In this document: piece by piece, positions 46,421-56,874 of the stretch | How the letters are laid out: every line of letters begins with the position of its first letter | Numbering within the stretch: the stretch's first letter is position 1 | Assembly (NCBI GenBank): GCA_023525715.1 | Contig: CM042009.1 | Location: 123,446,819-123,510,818 of the forward strand | Length of the DNA stretch: 64,000 nucleotides | Direction: 5' to 3' | DNA from: Cichorium intybus | Lineage: Eukaryota; Streptophyta; Magnoliopsida; Asterales; Asteraceae | Position numbers and translations under genes: made by a program | The notes under the pieces: generated by a model | What the model was told of the DNA's origin: nothing | The model's database searches: none | What the model saw: the letters and a program-made list of their open reading frames with translations, nothing else

Positions 46421-47158
46421 TTAAAAAAAAGAAAAAACCACCCCCACCCCAGTTACCCCCGCCGACAATGGATGCTTAATCCGGTGGAGCCTAACGACCT
46501 CACCACTTTCTTCTGCTTCCTTCTTTGGCTTTTTTCGTTTCCAGAACCACCCCTTCCCACCGCCTTCTTCACTTCCATTGCCCTTACTAACAAGCGATTT
46601 TACAAATGAACCATCTTTCTCCTCTGTCTTTCTTGAAGAATCATGATCCATTTTCTTGAAACTTGCCTTTTTCTCACCATCCATTTGCATCAATCTTCTC
46701 AAGAGCTTCTCTTCTGCATCTCTCAAGAACTTGAACGTGGGTGGTGGTGAAGATTTCACCTTGTTAATGGCAGCCTCATTGGATTCAAAAAGAGGGTTCA
46801 ATCCATGGTGATCATAAGCTTCGAAACCGAGTTGTTGTGGGAGCTTTAATGGCGGTGAAGCAAGCGGAGACAAAAATGACGTGTCTAACGTATCAAGAAT
46901 GTCACCCAAGCTTCTTGTTCTTGACCCTATTTTGCTCCTTTCGGATTCCAAATCTTCTTTGGTTTCTTCATTGATTGTGAAAAGAAACCTAGGTGACCCA
47001 CCTAGGTTATGTAGCCTCGTGAGCTCAAGATCCAAACTTTCATCTCCCAATCCCTTTAACGCCAAATTTTTACCCAAACCCATGTTTGAATCTTGTTGTT
47101 TGATAGAGGAGAAAGATGGTTCATTTGTAAAATCGTTTCCAGAACCACCCCTTCTCAC
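46421..47158 (-). CDS. Open 245-codon frame in Pack-MULE 2 (captured gene piece, unknown function)
   Basis: This uninterrupted frame on the minus strand contains GGSPRFLFTINEETKEDLES, SLGDILDTLDTSFLSPLASP, FKFLRDAEEKLLRRLMQMD and a basic GGKGWFWKRKKPKKE segment. I do not recognise a named domain; it looks like the C-terminal part of an ordinary plant protein. No signal peptide or membrane segment is seen. The first codons come from patchwork (filler) DNA: 47108-47135 is an inverted copy of 46595-46622, and 47133-47162 is a direct copy of 46535-46564. The last codons run into the TIR. Whether it is expressed is unknown. Confidence 0.55.
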   Translation of the reverse strand: MRRGGSGNDFTNEPSFSSIKQQDSNMGLGKNLALKGLGDESLDLELTRLHNLGGSPRFLFTINEETKEDLESERSKIGSRTRSLGDILDTLDTSFLSPLASPPLKLPQQLGFEAYDHHGLNPLFESNEAAINKVKSSPPPTFKFLRDAEEKLLRRLMQMDGEKKASFKKMDHDSSRKTEEKDGSFVKSLVSKGNGSEEGGGKGWFWKRKKPKKEAEESGEVVRLHRIKHPLSAGVTGVGVVFSFF

Positions 47159-47162
47159 CGCC

Positions 47163-47477
47163 TTTTTTTAATAGTTAAAAATAAATTAAGTATTAAAAGA
47201 AAGTGGTGAAGTCGTTTGGCTCCACCGGACTGAGCATCCATTGCCGGCGACCACCTCCATTGCTGGCGGGGTAACTGGGGGTGGGGTGGATTTTCCTTTT
47301 TTTTAATAGTTAAAAATAAATAAAGTATTAAAAGAAAATGAAAAAAGAAATAAAAAAGGTATAAATGTATTTTGACATGGACTAAGGACCAAACATGTTA
47401 GTAAATGGAAACCACAACGGCAAGGATGTGGGATTTCAAGTTCAGGGACCAATGCGAAAAGTAGGCCAAACCATAGG
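47163..47477. repeat. Pack-MULE 2 right TIR, inner part
   Basis: Inverse of 46229-46515, with an extra copy of the TTTAATAGTTAAAAATAAAT segment (47166 and 47304). It is cut at 47477 by the Athila-like element; the outer 21 bases are at 55330-55350. Confidence 0.88.
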
Positions 47478-47941
47478 TGACAATGCTTAGTGATATTACA
47501 TATTTTAGTCGTTGTTGAGCCCTATTCTTAGTGAAATTATATCATATATATCGTGGTATTCTCACTTTTCGTGCCAGTACTTGTTTGGAAGGAAATAATG
47601 AAAACAGGGACCAAAAGCGTGCAAATTGGAGGAAGTTTGGAGAAGAAGACAAAATCAGGTTTGGTTGAAGCTTAGCTTAGTCTATGCTTGTTTGGGACTA
47701 GGTTTGGTTGAAGCTTAGCTTAGTCTATGCTTGTTTGGGATTGTCTTGATTTAAGTTTTCTGGAAGTAGTAGTCAAAAGCTTAGTAACTAGGTCCTCTGA
47801 CTGTAGCGTGACACTGCAGTTGGTAATCTGTCACCTGTCTTGACCACGTAACTCCTGCGGATCGACCCTGACTACCACTGTGCTAGTGTGTGTGTTAGGT
47901 ATTTCTCTTATTTTTGACCGCACGACGACCTAGGCATGTCA
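47478..47941 (+). repeat. Athila-type 5' LTR with a large internal deletion
   Basis: It matches both ends of the 3' LTR but jumps from AAATCAGG to TTTGGTTGAAGC, losing the CpG-rich boxes and TATA box. A segment starting TTTGGTTGAAGCTTAGC is present twice in tandem at the junction. Confidence 0.9.
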
Positions 47942-47945
47942 AATT

Positions 47946-47962
47946 TTGGCGCCGTTGCCGGG
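47946..47962 (+). promoter_or_regulatory. Primer-binding site (tRNA-Asp type)
   Basis: TGGCGCCGTTGCCGGGG begins four bases after the 5' LTR and is complementary to the 3' end of plant tRNA-Asp, as is usual for Athila/Tat elements. Confidence 0.9.
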
Positions 47963-48082
47963 GAGTTGTGACCTTAAGATTAGGTGATTTGTAGGAACCT
48001 TAGTTTCTGAGTTTTCTTTTTTGTGAGTTTCAATTGGATTAGTATTTTGCTTTTTGATTTTTCGGGCGTGTTGCATTAGTGC

Positions 48083-51000
48083 ATGCGTACCCGCAGGGGT
48101 TTGCAAGTATCCCCTTTGCTTTTTGACCCTGAAATTGAGCAAACTGCGCGCAAAATCCGTGCACGTAGGCGTTCCAATATCATGAGTTTTAGTAACATCA
48201 GTAGTAGTCTATAGTATGTTGCCCAGGAACCCTCGGGTGAGGCAACGAGGATGTCTTTTATTCCCCCGGTTCCGGAGTTTCATTTCGGGAGCACGAGTGC
48301 TTCTGGTGGTGCAGTTTCAGCCCCTGCACCTATACCATCATGTACTCCGCCATCGATTCCACCATTTCCACCTGTATCGCAACCACAATCCACATACCCA
48401 TTTACCTCTGCCATTTCTTAGGGAGCGCCGACCTGTGATGGCACCCCGGTATCTAGACAGCAGACACCCATTTCGCAACCATTTTCACAACCACAACCAG
48501 TACTTTTTAAACCTCAAACCACCTTCCAACCGACACAACCACAACAATACCAGCAACCGCCTCAACAGCAGTACCAGTATCAAGAGGCAGAGGAGAGATA
48601 TAATGAGGAAGATGAAGGATGGGTTCCACCAGCACCATAGCAGCCATGGAACCGAGGTCGATGACCTCCAAGAAGAGCACAGCAGCATCAACCACTACAA
48701 GGTCAGCAGGGATATAACGATCATCATTTTTACGGTAATCCTGCTCAACCTTTATATTTTGCACAACCGAGGAGGCAATCGGTTGCATCACATTTCCAGC
48801 CACGGGAATATGATGACTCATCGCCTATTTTCATTCCTGAAAATGTTGAATCACAAGTAGAAATTAGGCCTCAGTTGTTAGGAATATTACCGGAGTTTAG
48901 GGGATATAAACAGGATGACCTATACAATTACTTGTATGAGTTTATAGCTATTGCCAATGCTAACACCCCTAGGAACACTAATAGGAACGTTTTTAGGCTT
49001 AGGTTATTCCCATTCACTCTTAAAGACAAAGCCAAATATTGGTTTACGTCTTTACCATCAAATAGCATCACTACATGGGACCAGCTCAAAGCCAAGTTCT
49101 TACAAGAGTTCTATCTGGCAAGCAAGACCACATAAATTAGGAGGGCTATTCAAGATTTCCAGCCGAAGCCGGGAGAAGCTTTTCAGGAAGCATGGGATAG
49201 GTTAAAGGAGCTGATGAGGTCGTGCCCTCATCACGACATTCCAAAACTGGTCAAGTTGTTCTTTGAAGGCGCAAGTGAGACAAACCAAGCCATGATCAAC
49301 GCGTCATCTAGTGGCACTATTATGATGCAAGACCCAGAAGAGGCTTGGCAGTTTTTGGAACAATTAAGCAATGGCTGCAAAGCAAATTTTTCCACCAGAA
49401 AGACGGTAGGCACAGCTGCAGCAGTGGGAGCTGATGCTGATTGGAAAAATGAGGTAAAGAAGGAGATAAGTGAACTCAATAAGAAGTTTGACAGGCTTAT
49501 GTCTACGCTACAGAATGGACCTCAGAGTCAACCACAAGGAGGTCAAGGAGGACCAAAAACTCAGGAAGCAAATCAAGTTTATGGCCAGGGTCAAGGTCAG
49601 TATAACAATGGAGGACCCTATAGACCATATAATCAAGGGCAGCAGAACTTCAGTAACCAGACACAGAACAACTACCAAGGCCAATCATCTAATCAACCTA
49701 GGCCATACCAGCCTGCAAACAATAACGGAAATGCAAGTGGGAGTGGTAGCAACAACAACAATAGGGGGCCCAACACTGCCCCAAGAACTCAAGAAGATTT
49801 GGTCGTAAAAATGTATGAAATGTTCAGCGCTACTCAGCAGCAGTCCCAAGCCAACGCAAAAGCTATCGCGAACATGGAAAGGCAAATTGGCCAAATGGCT
49901 GATGACCAACGAAAGAGAGACAATGGAAAGCTGCCAAGTACCACAGAAGTTAATCCAACCCATGGTCAGCGGGCCGGGAAGTAACACGTCAACAATGTCG
50001 AGGCTGAGTGGAGGAAAGTCACCTTGGAGGACTTACTAGAATCAGGAGTTGAGGCTGAGCTGGAGAAAGAAGAAAAAGTCTAGGAAGATTTGGAGATTAA
50101 AGAAGAAAGTAAGAGAGAAGCAGGCGAAAAGGAAATTCCTGTTGAGGAGGGAACTCAACCAAAGGAGGACAAGGATGTCCAGGAGGAAAAGCAGTCAACA
50201 ATAGCAGGAATTAAACAAAGAAAAAAGGATAAGAAAGGGAAGAAGAAGCAGGAAGCACCCAAATCGACAGGACCATCAATGAACCAACCCTTGTGGGATG
50301 AACTTAAGGACGCTCCTGAGGATACAAGAATCGTTCAGGAAATGTGCGAGGAAAACGGAAAAAGTAAGACTCCCATACCGGACACTGTGAGGTTGACAAT
50401 TAAAGCTAGTGAGGCACTGTTGGGAACACTGCCCAAGAAAGAAAAGGATCCTGGGTCACCATTAATCACTGCTACTGTAGGAGATGTGGTTATTCGGAAC
50501 ATCTTGCTGGATTTGGGAGCAAGTGTGAACGTGCTGCCGGGATACTTGTATGATAAGTACAAGAATGAGGAATTAGAGCCAGCAAAGACTGTGTTACAGC
50601 TGGCTGACCAGTCGACAAAAGTGTCCCGCGGTAAGCTGACCAACGTCATAGTAAAAGTTGGGGACTTCTTCTACCCTGTGGACTTTTTAGTCATGGAGTA
50701 TGAAAGCTTGGAAGACGCGCCTGCGCTCATATTAGGACGTCCATTTTTAGCTACGGCTGGCGCTGTTATTGACTGCAAGAAAGGAGATATGGACATCTTC
50801 TTTGGGACGTGAAAAAGAAGGCTGAATATGTTTGGAAGTCCTGTATCTCTACCTCAAGGGGGTGATGACAAGCAATTAAACAGAAGCATGCTAATGGAGC
50901 CTGGGATTAGGAACACAGGAAAAATATGGAAACGAACTAGAGAAGGAGGTAAAGAGGAGATTTTAATGGAAACTAAGGAGCACCCGTTGTCCACCATTGA

Positions 51001-51214
51001 CAAGAAGCATCTGCTAGACATGATGGAGATGTTGGAGGCAAGACACCAGCAGTATGAGAAAGAAGCAAGAGAAAGAGAAGCAAAAGTCTTCAAGCTCCTG
51101 GAATCGCAGCAACAATGGATTAGTGGAGTGAGTGATAGGATGACTCAACTCACATCTTTGATGTCAATGATGGCCCATAATTTCATGCCAGAGGTCAAGC
51201 AGATGTCATCATGA
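48083..51214 (+). pseudogene. Athila-type Gag-protease (single frame with eight in-frame stops)
   Basis: The frame starts MRTRRGLQ, the standard Athila/Tat Gag start. A Pro/Gln-rich segment precedes the Gag core (LPEFRGYKQDDLYNYLYEF, AKYWFTSLPSNSITTWDQLK, about 48875-49330). A Gln/Asn-rich region follows (49540-49780), then a Lys/Glu-rich linker. A retropepsin-like domain (LDLGASVNVLP near 50510, LILGRPFLATAGA near 50730) precedes a coiled-coil-like tail to 51214. Stops lie in the same frame at 48212, 48419, 48638, 48662, 49133, 49982, 50081 and 50810. No frameshift occurs in 3.1 kb. The protease Asp is followed by Leu-Gly instead of Thr/Ser-Gly. Confidence 0.9.
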
Positions 51215-51993
51215 GTTCAAGAAGAAGAATAGGAGTAGGTGTACTACGTCTGGATGAAGACGTTAAACTTAGCGCTTGTTGGGAGGCAACCCATCGTGTC
51301 ATAGGTTAGGTTCTGTATTTATTAGGAGTAATTAGGAAAATTATATCATCGTCAATTGCAGGTAGTGGTCCAAGGCAAGTGTGGGGTTATTTTGAAGAAA
51401 TTTGAATTTTTGGTAACCGCGTCGCGGTTTGCTCATATGCGCGCCGCGGGATCGTAAACCAACCCGATACGCAGGGGTTGATTTGGGAACACGCGCGTCG
51501 CGGGTTGTGCAATTGCGCGCCGCGGTAATTGATCAGTCGGAATTATTCGATATTAAGGTAAGTCGCGACACTATTCACACACACCACGCCTCGGAGCTCT
51601 GATCACTCAAAAAATTCTCGTGTTTTTTCTTGCTCATTTCATTCCTACTACCAAGGTACGTCATTCTAACAAGATTTTACGTGTTTAAACTAGTAATTAG
51701 ATAGTTAAGTTGGTTGATTTCTCCAAAAACTTCAAAACTTAGAAATCGCCAATGCTGACTCATAGGGTGTTTATTTTGCCAAATAGAGATCCTAGATGAG
51801 TTAGTCGGCACTTAGGCTACCTTGTGGTGCATTTGGATTGAGTTTAAACAGGTTAAATCGTGAGATGGAGTTTGGATTTTGAAACAGCCGCTCGCCGTGC
51901 CGCGCCATGGTTTTTGGGCCGCACCGCGGTGCGGTGGGGAAGAAAAGGACCTAATTTGCAAAATTTTTGTGGCTATTTTTTTTCATTGTGTAG
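51215..51993 (+). other. Athila-type spacer where pol would be
   Basis: This non-coding spacer contains the Tat/Athila-typical TTGTTGGGAGGCAACCCATC (near 51280). It has two pairs of CpG-rich boxes (51417-51528: GCGTCGCGG, GCGCGCCGCGGG, ACGCGCGTCGCGGG, GCGCGCCGCGG). No RT or integrase similarity is seen. Confidence 0.75.
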
Positions 51994-53184
51994 ATGTCGT
52001 TAAGATTAGATCACCAGTTCCTCCAGTTTCCTGAGGGGCCAGCCAGCTCCGTGGAGTATAGATCGAGAAGGGATGCACTGACAGGCTGTCGGGTTCTCGA
52101 GGCGACGATTATAGACAGTGATATTCTCAGGGATGCGGGGCTCTAGGGAGAGATCGAGCCATTCCTCCACCGCACATGGACCCACGGAGATGCCTCATTC
52201 ACATGCCGAGGCTGGGACAGGCTGATGGCCACCAAGGAGGATGTAGTCTACACAGAGCTTCTCTTGGAGTTCTTGTCCACAGTCAAGTTTGCACCTGGAG
52301 CGACAGATGCCCGTTCCAGGCTGATACGGTTCAGATTGGGGGGTGTGCAGAGGGAGTGCAACCTCCGGGAGTTTGGGAGGCGCACCGGCATTTACACTGA
52401 GGCGGACCTGCAGCACCGCCCCTTCACGCAGTTCATGGGTGCGTGTGTGCAGGGGCAGCCTGAGAGGGCTGCCAATATGGACATTTGGACACCGTTGTCT
52501 AATGTATTCTACGAGGCGGGGACATCCAGAGAGAGCCATCTTCGTGATCCACTTCACAGACTCATGCACCGCATCGTCTCCACCTCCATCATGCACAGGG
52601 AGGGGGGCGAGAAGGTGTCTGGCGATGACATGACTTATCTCTGGTTTCTCCTCGACCCCTCCAGGTTCCTTCACCTTCCATTCGCCCTAGCTGTCGCCCT
52701 ATCCACCCGTGCGACGGGTGTATCTGCCAGCAGTCCTCTGGGCCGGGGGTACTTCATTACCCGATTGGCCCGTTCATACCGGATTCTTACTGCTCCGGTT
52801 GTGGCATCATTGACCGCGTTACCTCCAGTTCGCACTACATTACGAGCTGTGGAGAAGATGGGGCTCATTGAGCAGCAGCGCCCGGGCCAGTTTGTGAGGG
52901 TGGCGACTGAGGCACCCCAAGACCCCTAGCCAACTTACGCCCAGCCGGGCAGGAGACGCCGGAGAGCGGCGGCACCAGCAAAGCCAGCACCACAGCCACA
53001 GCAGGAGGAGGCCACAGAGATGAGGCGTCTGGAGGAGCGAGTCGCCAGGATGGAGGAGCAGCTGGAGTGGATCGGGGGAGTACTTTTGGAGTTAGCCACA
53101 CAGCAGGGACACCGCCCCCGACCATTCCCAGCCCGAGCTCATGATCATGAGGCTGGTTCTTCCAGGCCACCAGGTGGCGATTGA
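51994..53184 (+). pseudogene. ATHILA ORF1-like protein with two in-frame amber codons
   Basis: ATG at 51994 opens a frame of about 396 codons with TAG at 52144 (codon 51) and TAG at 52927, and no frameshift. The middle 235 codons are open. They contain ECNLREFGRRTGIYTE, WTPLSNVFYEAG, DPLHRLMHRIVSTSI, GDDMTYLWFLLD and GRGYFITRLARSY, matching the layout of the plant ATHILA ORF1 family. After the second amber the frame continues into a Pro/Gln-rich then coiled-coil segment (EEATEMRRLEERVARMEEQL). In autonomous Athila this ORF lies 3' of pol and is sometimes called envelope-like; its function is not established. Much more GC-rich than its surroundings. Confidence 0.85.
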
Positions 53185-54196
53185 TGTATTTTCTTTTCAT
53201 TTATTTTTTGGGATATATGTATTGTACCTATGACACACTTCTATCGTTGTTTGTTTATATTTGTTTGTTTTGTTTGCGTTTAATGTTCTGTTGAGTCATG
53301 CATGTTATACCAAAATGGGAGGAGTTGTCTCAAACAAGTGTGGGGTCACCGTGCCCCCTCCACTTGTTTTGACCACCGGCGTGTTCACTGTTGCGCTACA
53401 ACTCCACAATGCGAAATCAAGGCCCTTTGTTCGACTTTGTACCTATGATACCGAGTACCAATCAAGCGATCTACCGTCCAAAGGGGTAACTCTTTCTCCC
53501 TTGTTCTAAATAATTTTTGTACAACGGGGATGTTGTACGGTTTTAAGTGTGGGGTGTGGACGGTCGAAAGATGAGTTTTTGATATTTTTGCGGGAAAAGA
53601 CAAATTTTCAAATTTTTAGCAACTTTTCAAAATTTTTAATAAATTGTAATTTTGAAACGAATGGTTTATGATTGTTTATAGCATTAGTATTTTTCGAGAA
53701 ATACTATGTAGTTGTTACCATACTATTAGCTTAGTCAAACAAGTTGAATTTAGACTATTAGAGTGTTTTAGGAATGGAATTTAGGAAGGAAATGTCAATC
53801 TGTGGCCTTTGTTGTTCGAGTCGGTAGGTCCGAAAAGGGTGGCCTCAAAGAGGCATTTATGCACCTTACCACCTAAGATCGTCTGGTCTGGGATGGTATT
53901 TCTGAAAGCTCGCTACACGAACAACATCAAAAGTCATGAACAACTCCTTAATGGCCTTTAGAATCTGAATGAATAAGTACACTTCATTGTGGACAGAAAA
54001 TTTGTAATCAAGGGTTCTCTAGAAAGCCATGAATTCTAAAGAACATTCTGATTAGGTTTTCATGAACTATTTCACTCTAACTCATAGTGCAATAAGCTTT
54101 GAAACTGAACACAGTCAAAAATTGTTTGAGTCTTAGTTAGAATTTATTAAAAACTCTCTTGCTTGGGGACAAGCAAGGCACAAGTGTGGGGTGTTT
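53185..54196 (+). other. Athila-type 3' untranslated region and polypurine tract
   Basis: This non-coding stretch ends in AAGTGTGGGGTGTT just before the 3' LTR, preceded by an inverted CTTGCTTGGGGACAAGCAAG that is characteristic of this clade. An earlier TTAAGTGTGGGGTGTGG near 53544 is a second tract-like copy. Confidence 0.75.
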
Positions 54197-55324
54197 GACA
54201 ACGCCTAGTGATATTACATATTTTAGTCGTTGTTGAGCCCTATTCTTAGTGAAATTATATCATATATATCGTATATCGTGGTATTCTCACTTTTCGTGCC
54301 AGTACTTGTTTGGAAGGAAATAATGAAAACAGGGACCAAAAGCGTGCAAATTGGAGGAAGTTTGGAGAAGAAGATAAAATCAGGAAAATACATACGCGCG
54401 CCGCGGAAATCACCAATGCGCGACGCGGATATGAGACGGTGGAACAAATTTAAATGCCGAGAAAACGGGAAGAGATTATTACGCGCGCCGCGGAAACCAT
54501 AAATGCGCGGTGCGGCTGCGGGAATTTTGCAACTATAAATAGAGGCTTTTTCAGCGGAAAACCCTAGCAAAGACCTGGTGAAAAATCGACTTCAAGGCTC
54601 TTTGACTCCGAGATTTAGCTTCAGCAACTACCTTTTTGGTATTTTCAGGTTTTATGTTTAATTTTCTTTAGTTTAGTAGTTAGCATTAGTGGCTAGTGTC
54701 TTTGGGAGTGACAACCATTGACATTGAGCTTGTTAGTTTCTGTTTTCCAGTAGTAGGTTACTGTTTTGAACCTGTGGAATTCGTTTTGGTTTATAATAAT
54801 CATTTGGTTACAAGTAATTGTTGGTTTTTCGGTGTTTTATGCTTGTTATTGGATTGTGCATGTTTGGATTGTGTTTGGATTTGTGTATGACCTTGTTTGG
54901 ACTGATTTCCCTTGCTGATTTCAGTGACCAACTAGGGTTAGTTTTAGGTTTGAACTTTAGCCATTGACTGTTCATTTGGACTTGTAGTTATTGGTTTGGT
55001 TTATGCCTTATTTGTGTTTGATAATTGAATGCCTTTGCTTGCTTCTGAATTAGAGGTGTACTTCTGATTTCAGTAAGTGACTAGGTTTGGTTGAAGCTTA
55101 GCTTAGTCTATGCTTGTTTGGGATTGTCTTGATTTAAGTTTTCTGGAAGTAGTAGTCAAAAGCTTAGTAACTAGGTCCTTTGACTGAAGCGTGACACTGC
55201 AGTTAGTAATCTGTCACCTGTCTTGACCACGTAACTCCTGCGGATCGACCCTGCCTACCACTGTGCTAGTGTGTGTGTTAGGTATTTCTCTTATTTTTGA
55301 CCGCACAATGACCTAGGCGTGTCA
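54197..55324 (+). repeat. Athila-type 3' LTR (full length)
   Basis: It begins TGACAACGCC and ends GGCGTGTCA. It contains four CpG-rich boxes (54394-54406, 54416-54428, 54481-54493, 54505-54515) and the TATA box CTATAAATA (54533-54541). Confidence 0.93.
54394..54541 (+). promoter_or_regulatory. Athila LTR promoter: two pairs of CpG-rich boxes and TATA box
   Basis: ACGCGCGCCGCGG then GCGCGACGCGG, about 50 bases of other sequence, then ACGCGCGCCGCGG then GCGCGGTGCGG. The TATA box starts about 18 bases after the last box. The boxes are missing from the deleted 5' LTR. Confidence 0.7.
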
Positions 55325-55359
55325 ATAAGGACCAAAACTGTGATTTACTCTAAAAACTA

Positions 55360-55650
55360 TCATAGGATATTCAATAATTTTACCTTAAAATTTTATTTCA
55401 ATTGATGTAGGGTTGACGTTCCATGATGACAAGGACCAAAGTATTCCTCTTTAAGAGTATCCACATGTGAAAACGATTTGAAACATAACTTGAATGCTAT
55501 GACTTTTGTAGCAGCTCAAGAACTATAAAGAAAATTATTTTCTAAGAAATTAATGCCTAGCCAATGTTCTAAAAAATAGAATTAAATATCATCTATAATT
55601 TTTAAAAAATGGTAAATTGTACCATTTCAGCGGCACACGTCAACCCACCC
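55360..55650. other. Spacer, nothing recognised
   Basis: Short AT-rich sequence between Pack-MULE 2 and the next gypsy LTR. Confidence 0.5.
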
Positions 55651-56244
55651 TGTAATGCCCGACTAATTAACACAATATTCACCCATTTTTGTTTGACATC
55701 TCACATATACAATAAAAAAACAAAAATTATCACCCCATGATGTACTTTGACATTAACAAAAGAGCCACGAGTAGTTATCGAAATGATATTACAACCATTT
55801 AGCATATACGATCATAATTCGAACCGGGCCCACTAAATCAAATGCAAAACTATGTACTTCAACTATAAGGCCTAACTGTCTACTATCTCCTTCCCTTTTG
55901 AGGGGGAACTGGCCCTAAAACTTTTAACAACAAATAAAAGTAAGCTACAAGAGATTAGTGAGTAAGCTATAGATCATACCAAACCATATCATTACAATCA
56001 AACATAAACATTTCAATTAATATAAAATACACAACACAAAGGAATCAACATCTCGATAACATTGCATACATTTTACACATTCGAACAGGGTAATCATCAT
56101 TCTCCCTTTATCCCCTTGCATTTTCCTCTTCCTCTCCTCTTTACCTCCTGTGTGGTTCTGAGCCACTAGGGCTTACCACATCTCCAAATAATTTTTGCCC
56201 ACGATTCTAAGTCACTAAGGCTTATCGGGGCTATGCCTATCCAA

Positions 56245-56874
56245 GAGTGACTCGTATAAAGTCAACAGTGGACGCATTTCCATTAAGGTCTTTTTCTGGT
56301 CTTCCTTTCTATACGTCTGAATGAACAGATCGTACTTACTAGTCAGTTAAGCTAGTAGAGTGTTAACACTCGACTCCTGACTCATGCACTAACCAAGTTT
56401 GTACAATTCGCCTATGTACGCTTCAATCTGAAGAACATGCGAATCGATGCTACTTCCTTCTTTTAACTTACACTCTGCAAGTCTTTTGAAGATCCTAGCT
56501 CGTTCCTCTTCAACCAGTTTTTGGAACCTTTCCTCAACCGATTGCATTAACTCATATGGCCTCAAGGATTCAAAATCCTTGCGAAACTCGGGGTCAATGG
56601 TCAGTAGCATGAGGTCACGAATCTTTCTGGATTCATAAACTAAGAGGTTACGCTTATCATAAAGGCTCTTTATGATGACTTGTTCCGGTGGAACCGGGAT
56701 CGGATACTCGGTGAGATGAAGCTTGCCCGCAATGACGAGAACCATTCTCCAGTTACGAAGCCATTCCTTACAGTTAAGGCCAGTCAGCCTTTCCATATTT
56801 AGCAGGTGCTTTCTGATGCTCTCAGAAATGGGTGAAGGAGGAGAAGGAGGAGAATATATACTTGATTCAGACAT
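56245..56874 (-). pseudogene. Copia Gag fragment
   Basis: The start MSESSIYSPPSPP is followed by LTGLNCKEWLRNWRMVLV (the NY.EW.R..K.AL region of copia Gag) and RFQKLVEEERARIFKRL. A stop at 56389 ends the 161-codon frame. Similarity continues past it (SVNTLLA, LTSKYDLFIQTYR) to about 56245, where the sequence reverts to LTR. No zinc knuckle or pol remains. Confidence 0.85.

Larger units (their letters stand above)
47478..55324 (+). mobile_element. Athila-type Ty3/gypsy element lacking pol
   Basis: It starts TGACAATGC and ends GCGTGTCA. The flanks are ATAGG (47473-47477) and ATAAG (55325-55329), a 5-bp duplication with one mutation. A tRNA-Asp-type primer-binding site follows the 5' LTR. It encodes Gag plus an aspartic-protease-like domain (48083-51214) and an ATHILA ORF1-like protein (51994-53184). 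Reverse transcriptase, RNase H and integrase are absent, so it is non-autonomous. The 5' LTR (464 bp) lacks about 700 bp present in the 3' LTR (1128 bp). Confidence 0.92.
46229..55350. mobile_element. Pack-MULE 2, right TIR invaded by an Athila-type element
   Basis: Ends GAGTAAATTACAG (46229) and its inverse near 55338-55350 are flanked by the 9-bp duplication TAAAAACTA (46220-46228 and 55351-55359). The left duplication overlaps that of Pack-MULE 1. Inverted repeats are 46229 to about 46515 and about 47205-47477 plus 55330-55350. The right one is split by the retrotransposon 47478-55324. Without it the element is about 1.3 kb. The cargo is the frame 46421-47158. Confidence 0.92.

Noticed and set aside
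48216..48860. 214-codon frame rich in His/Arg/Asn
   Set aside because: Out of frame with the Athila-type Gag, which reads sensibly from 48083 with in-frame stops. The His-rich frame is its shadow.
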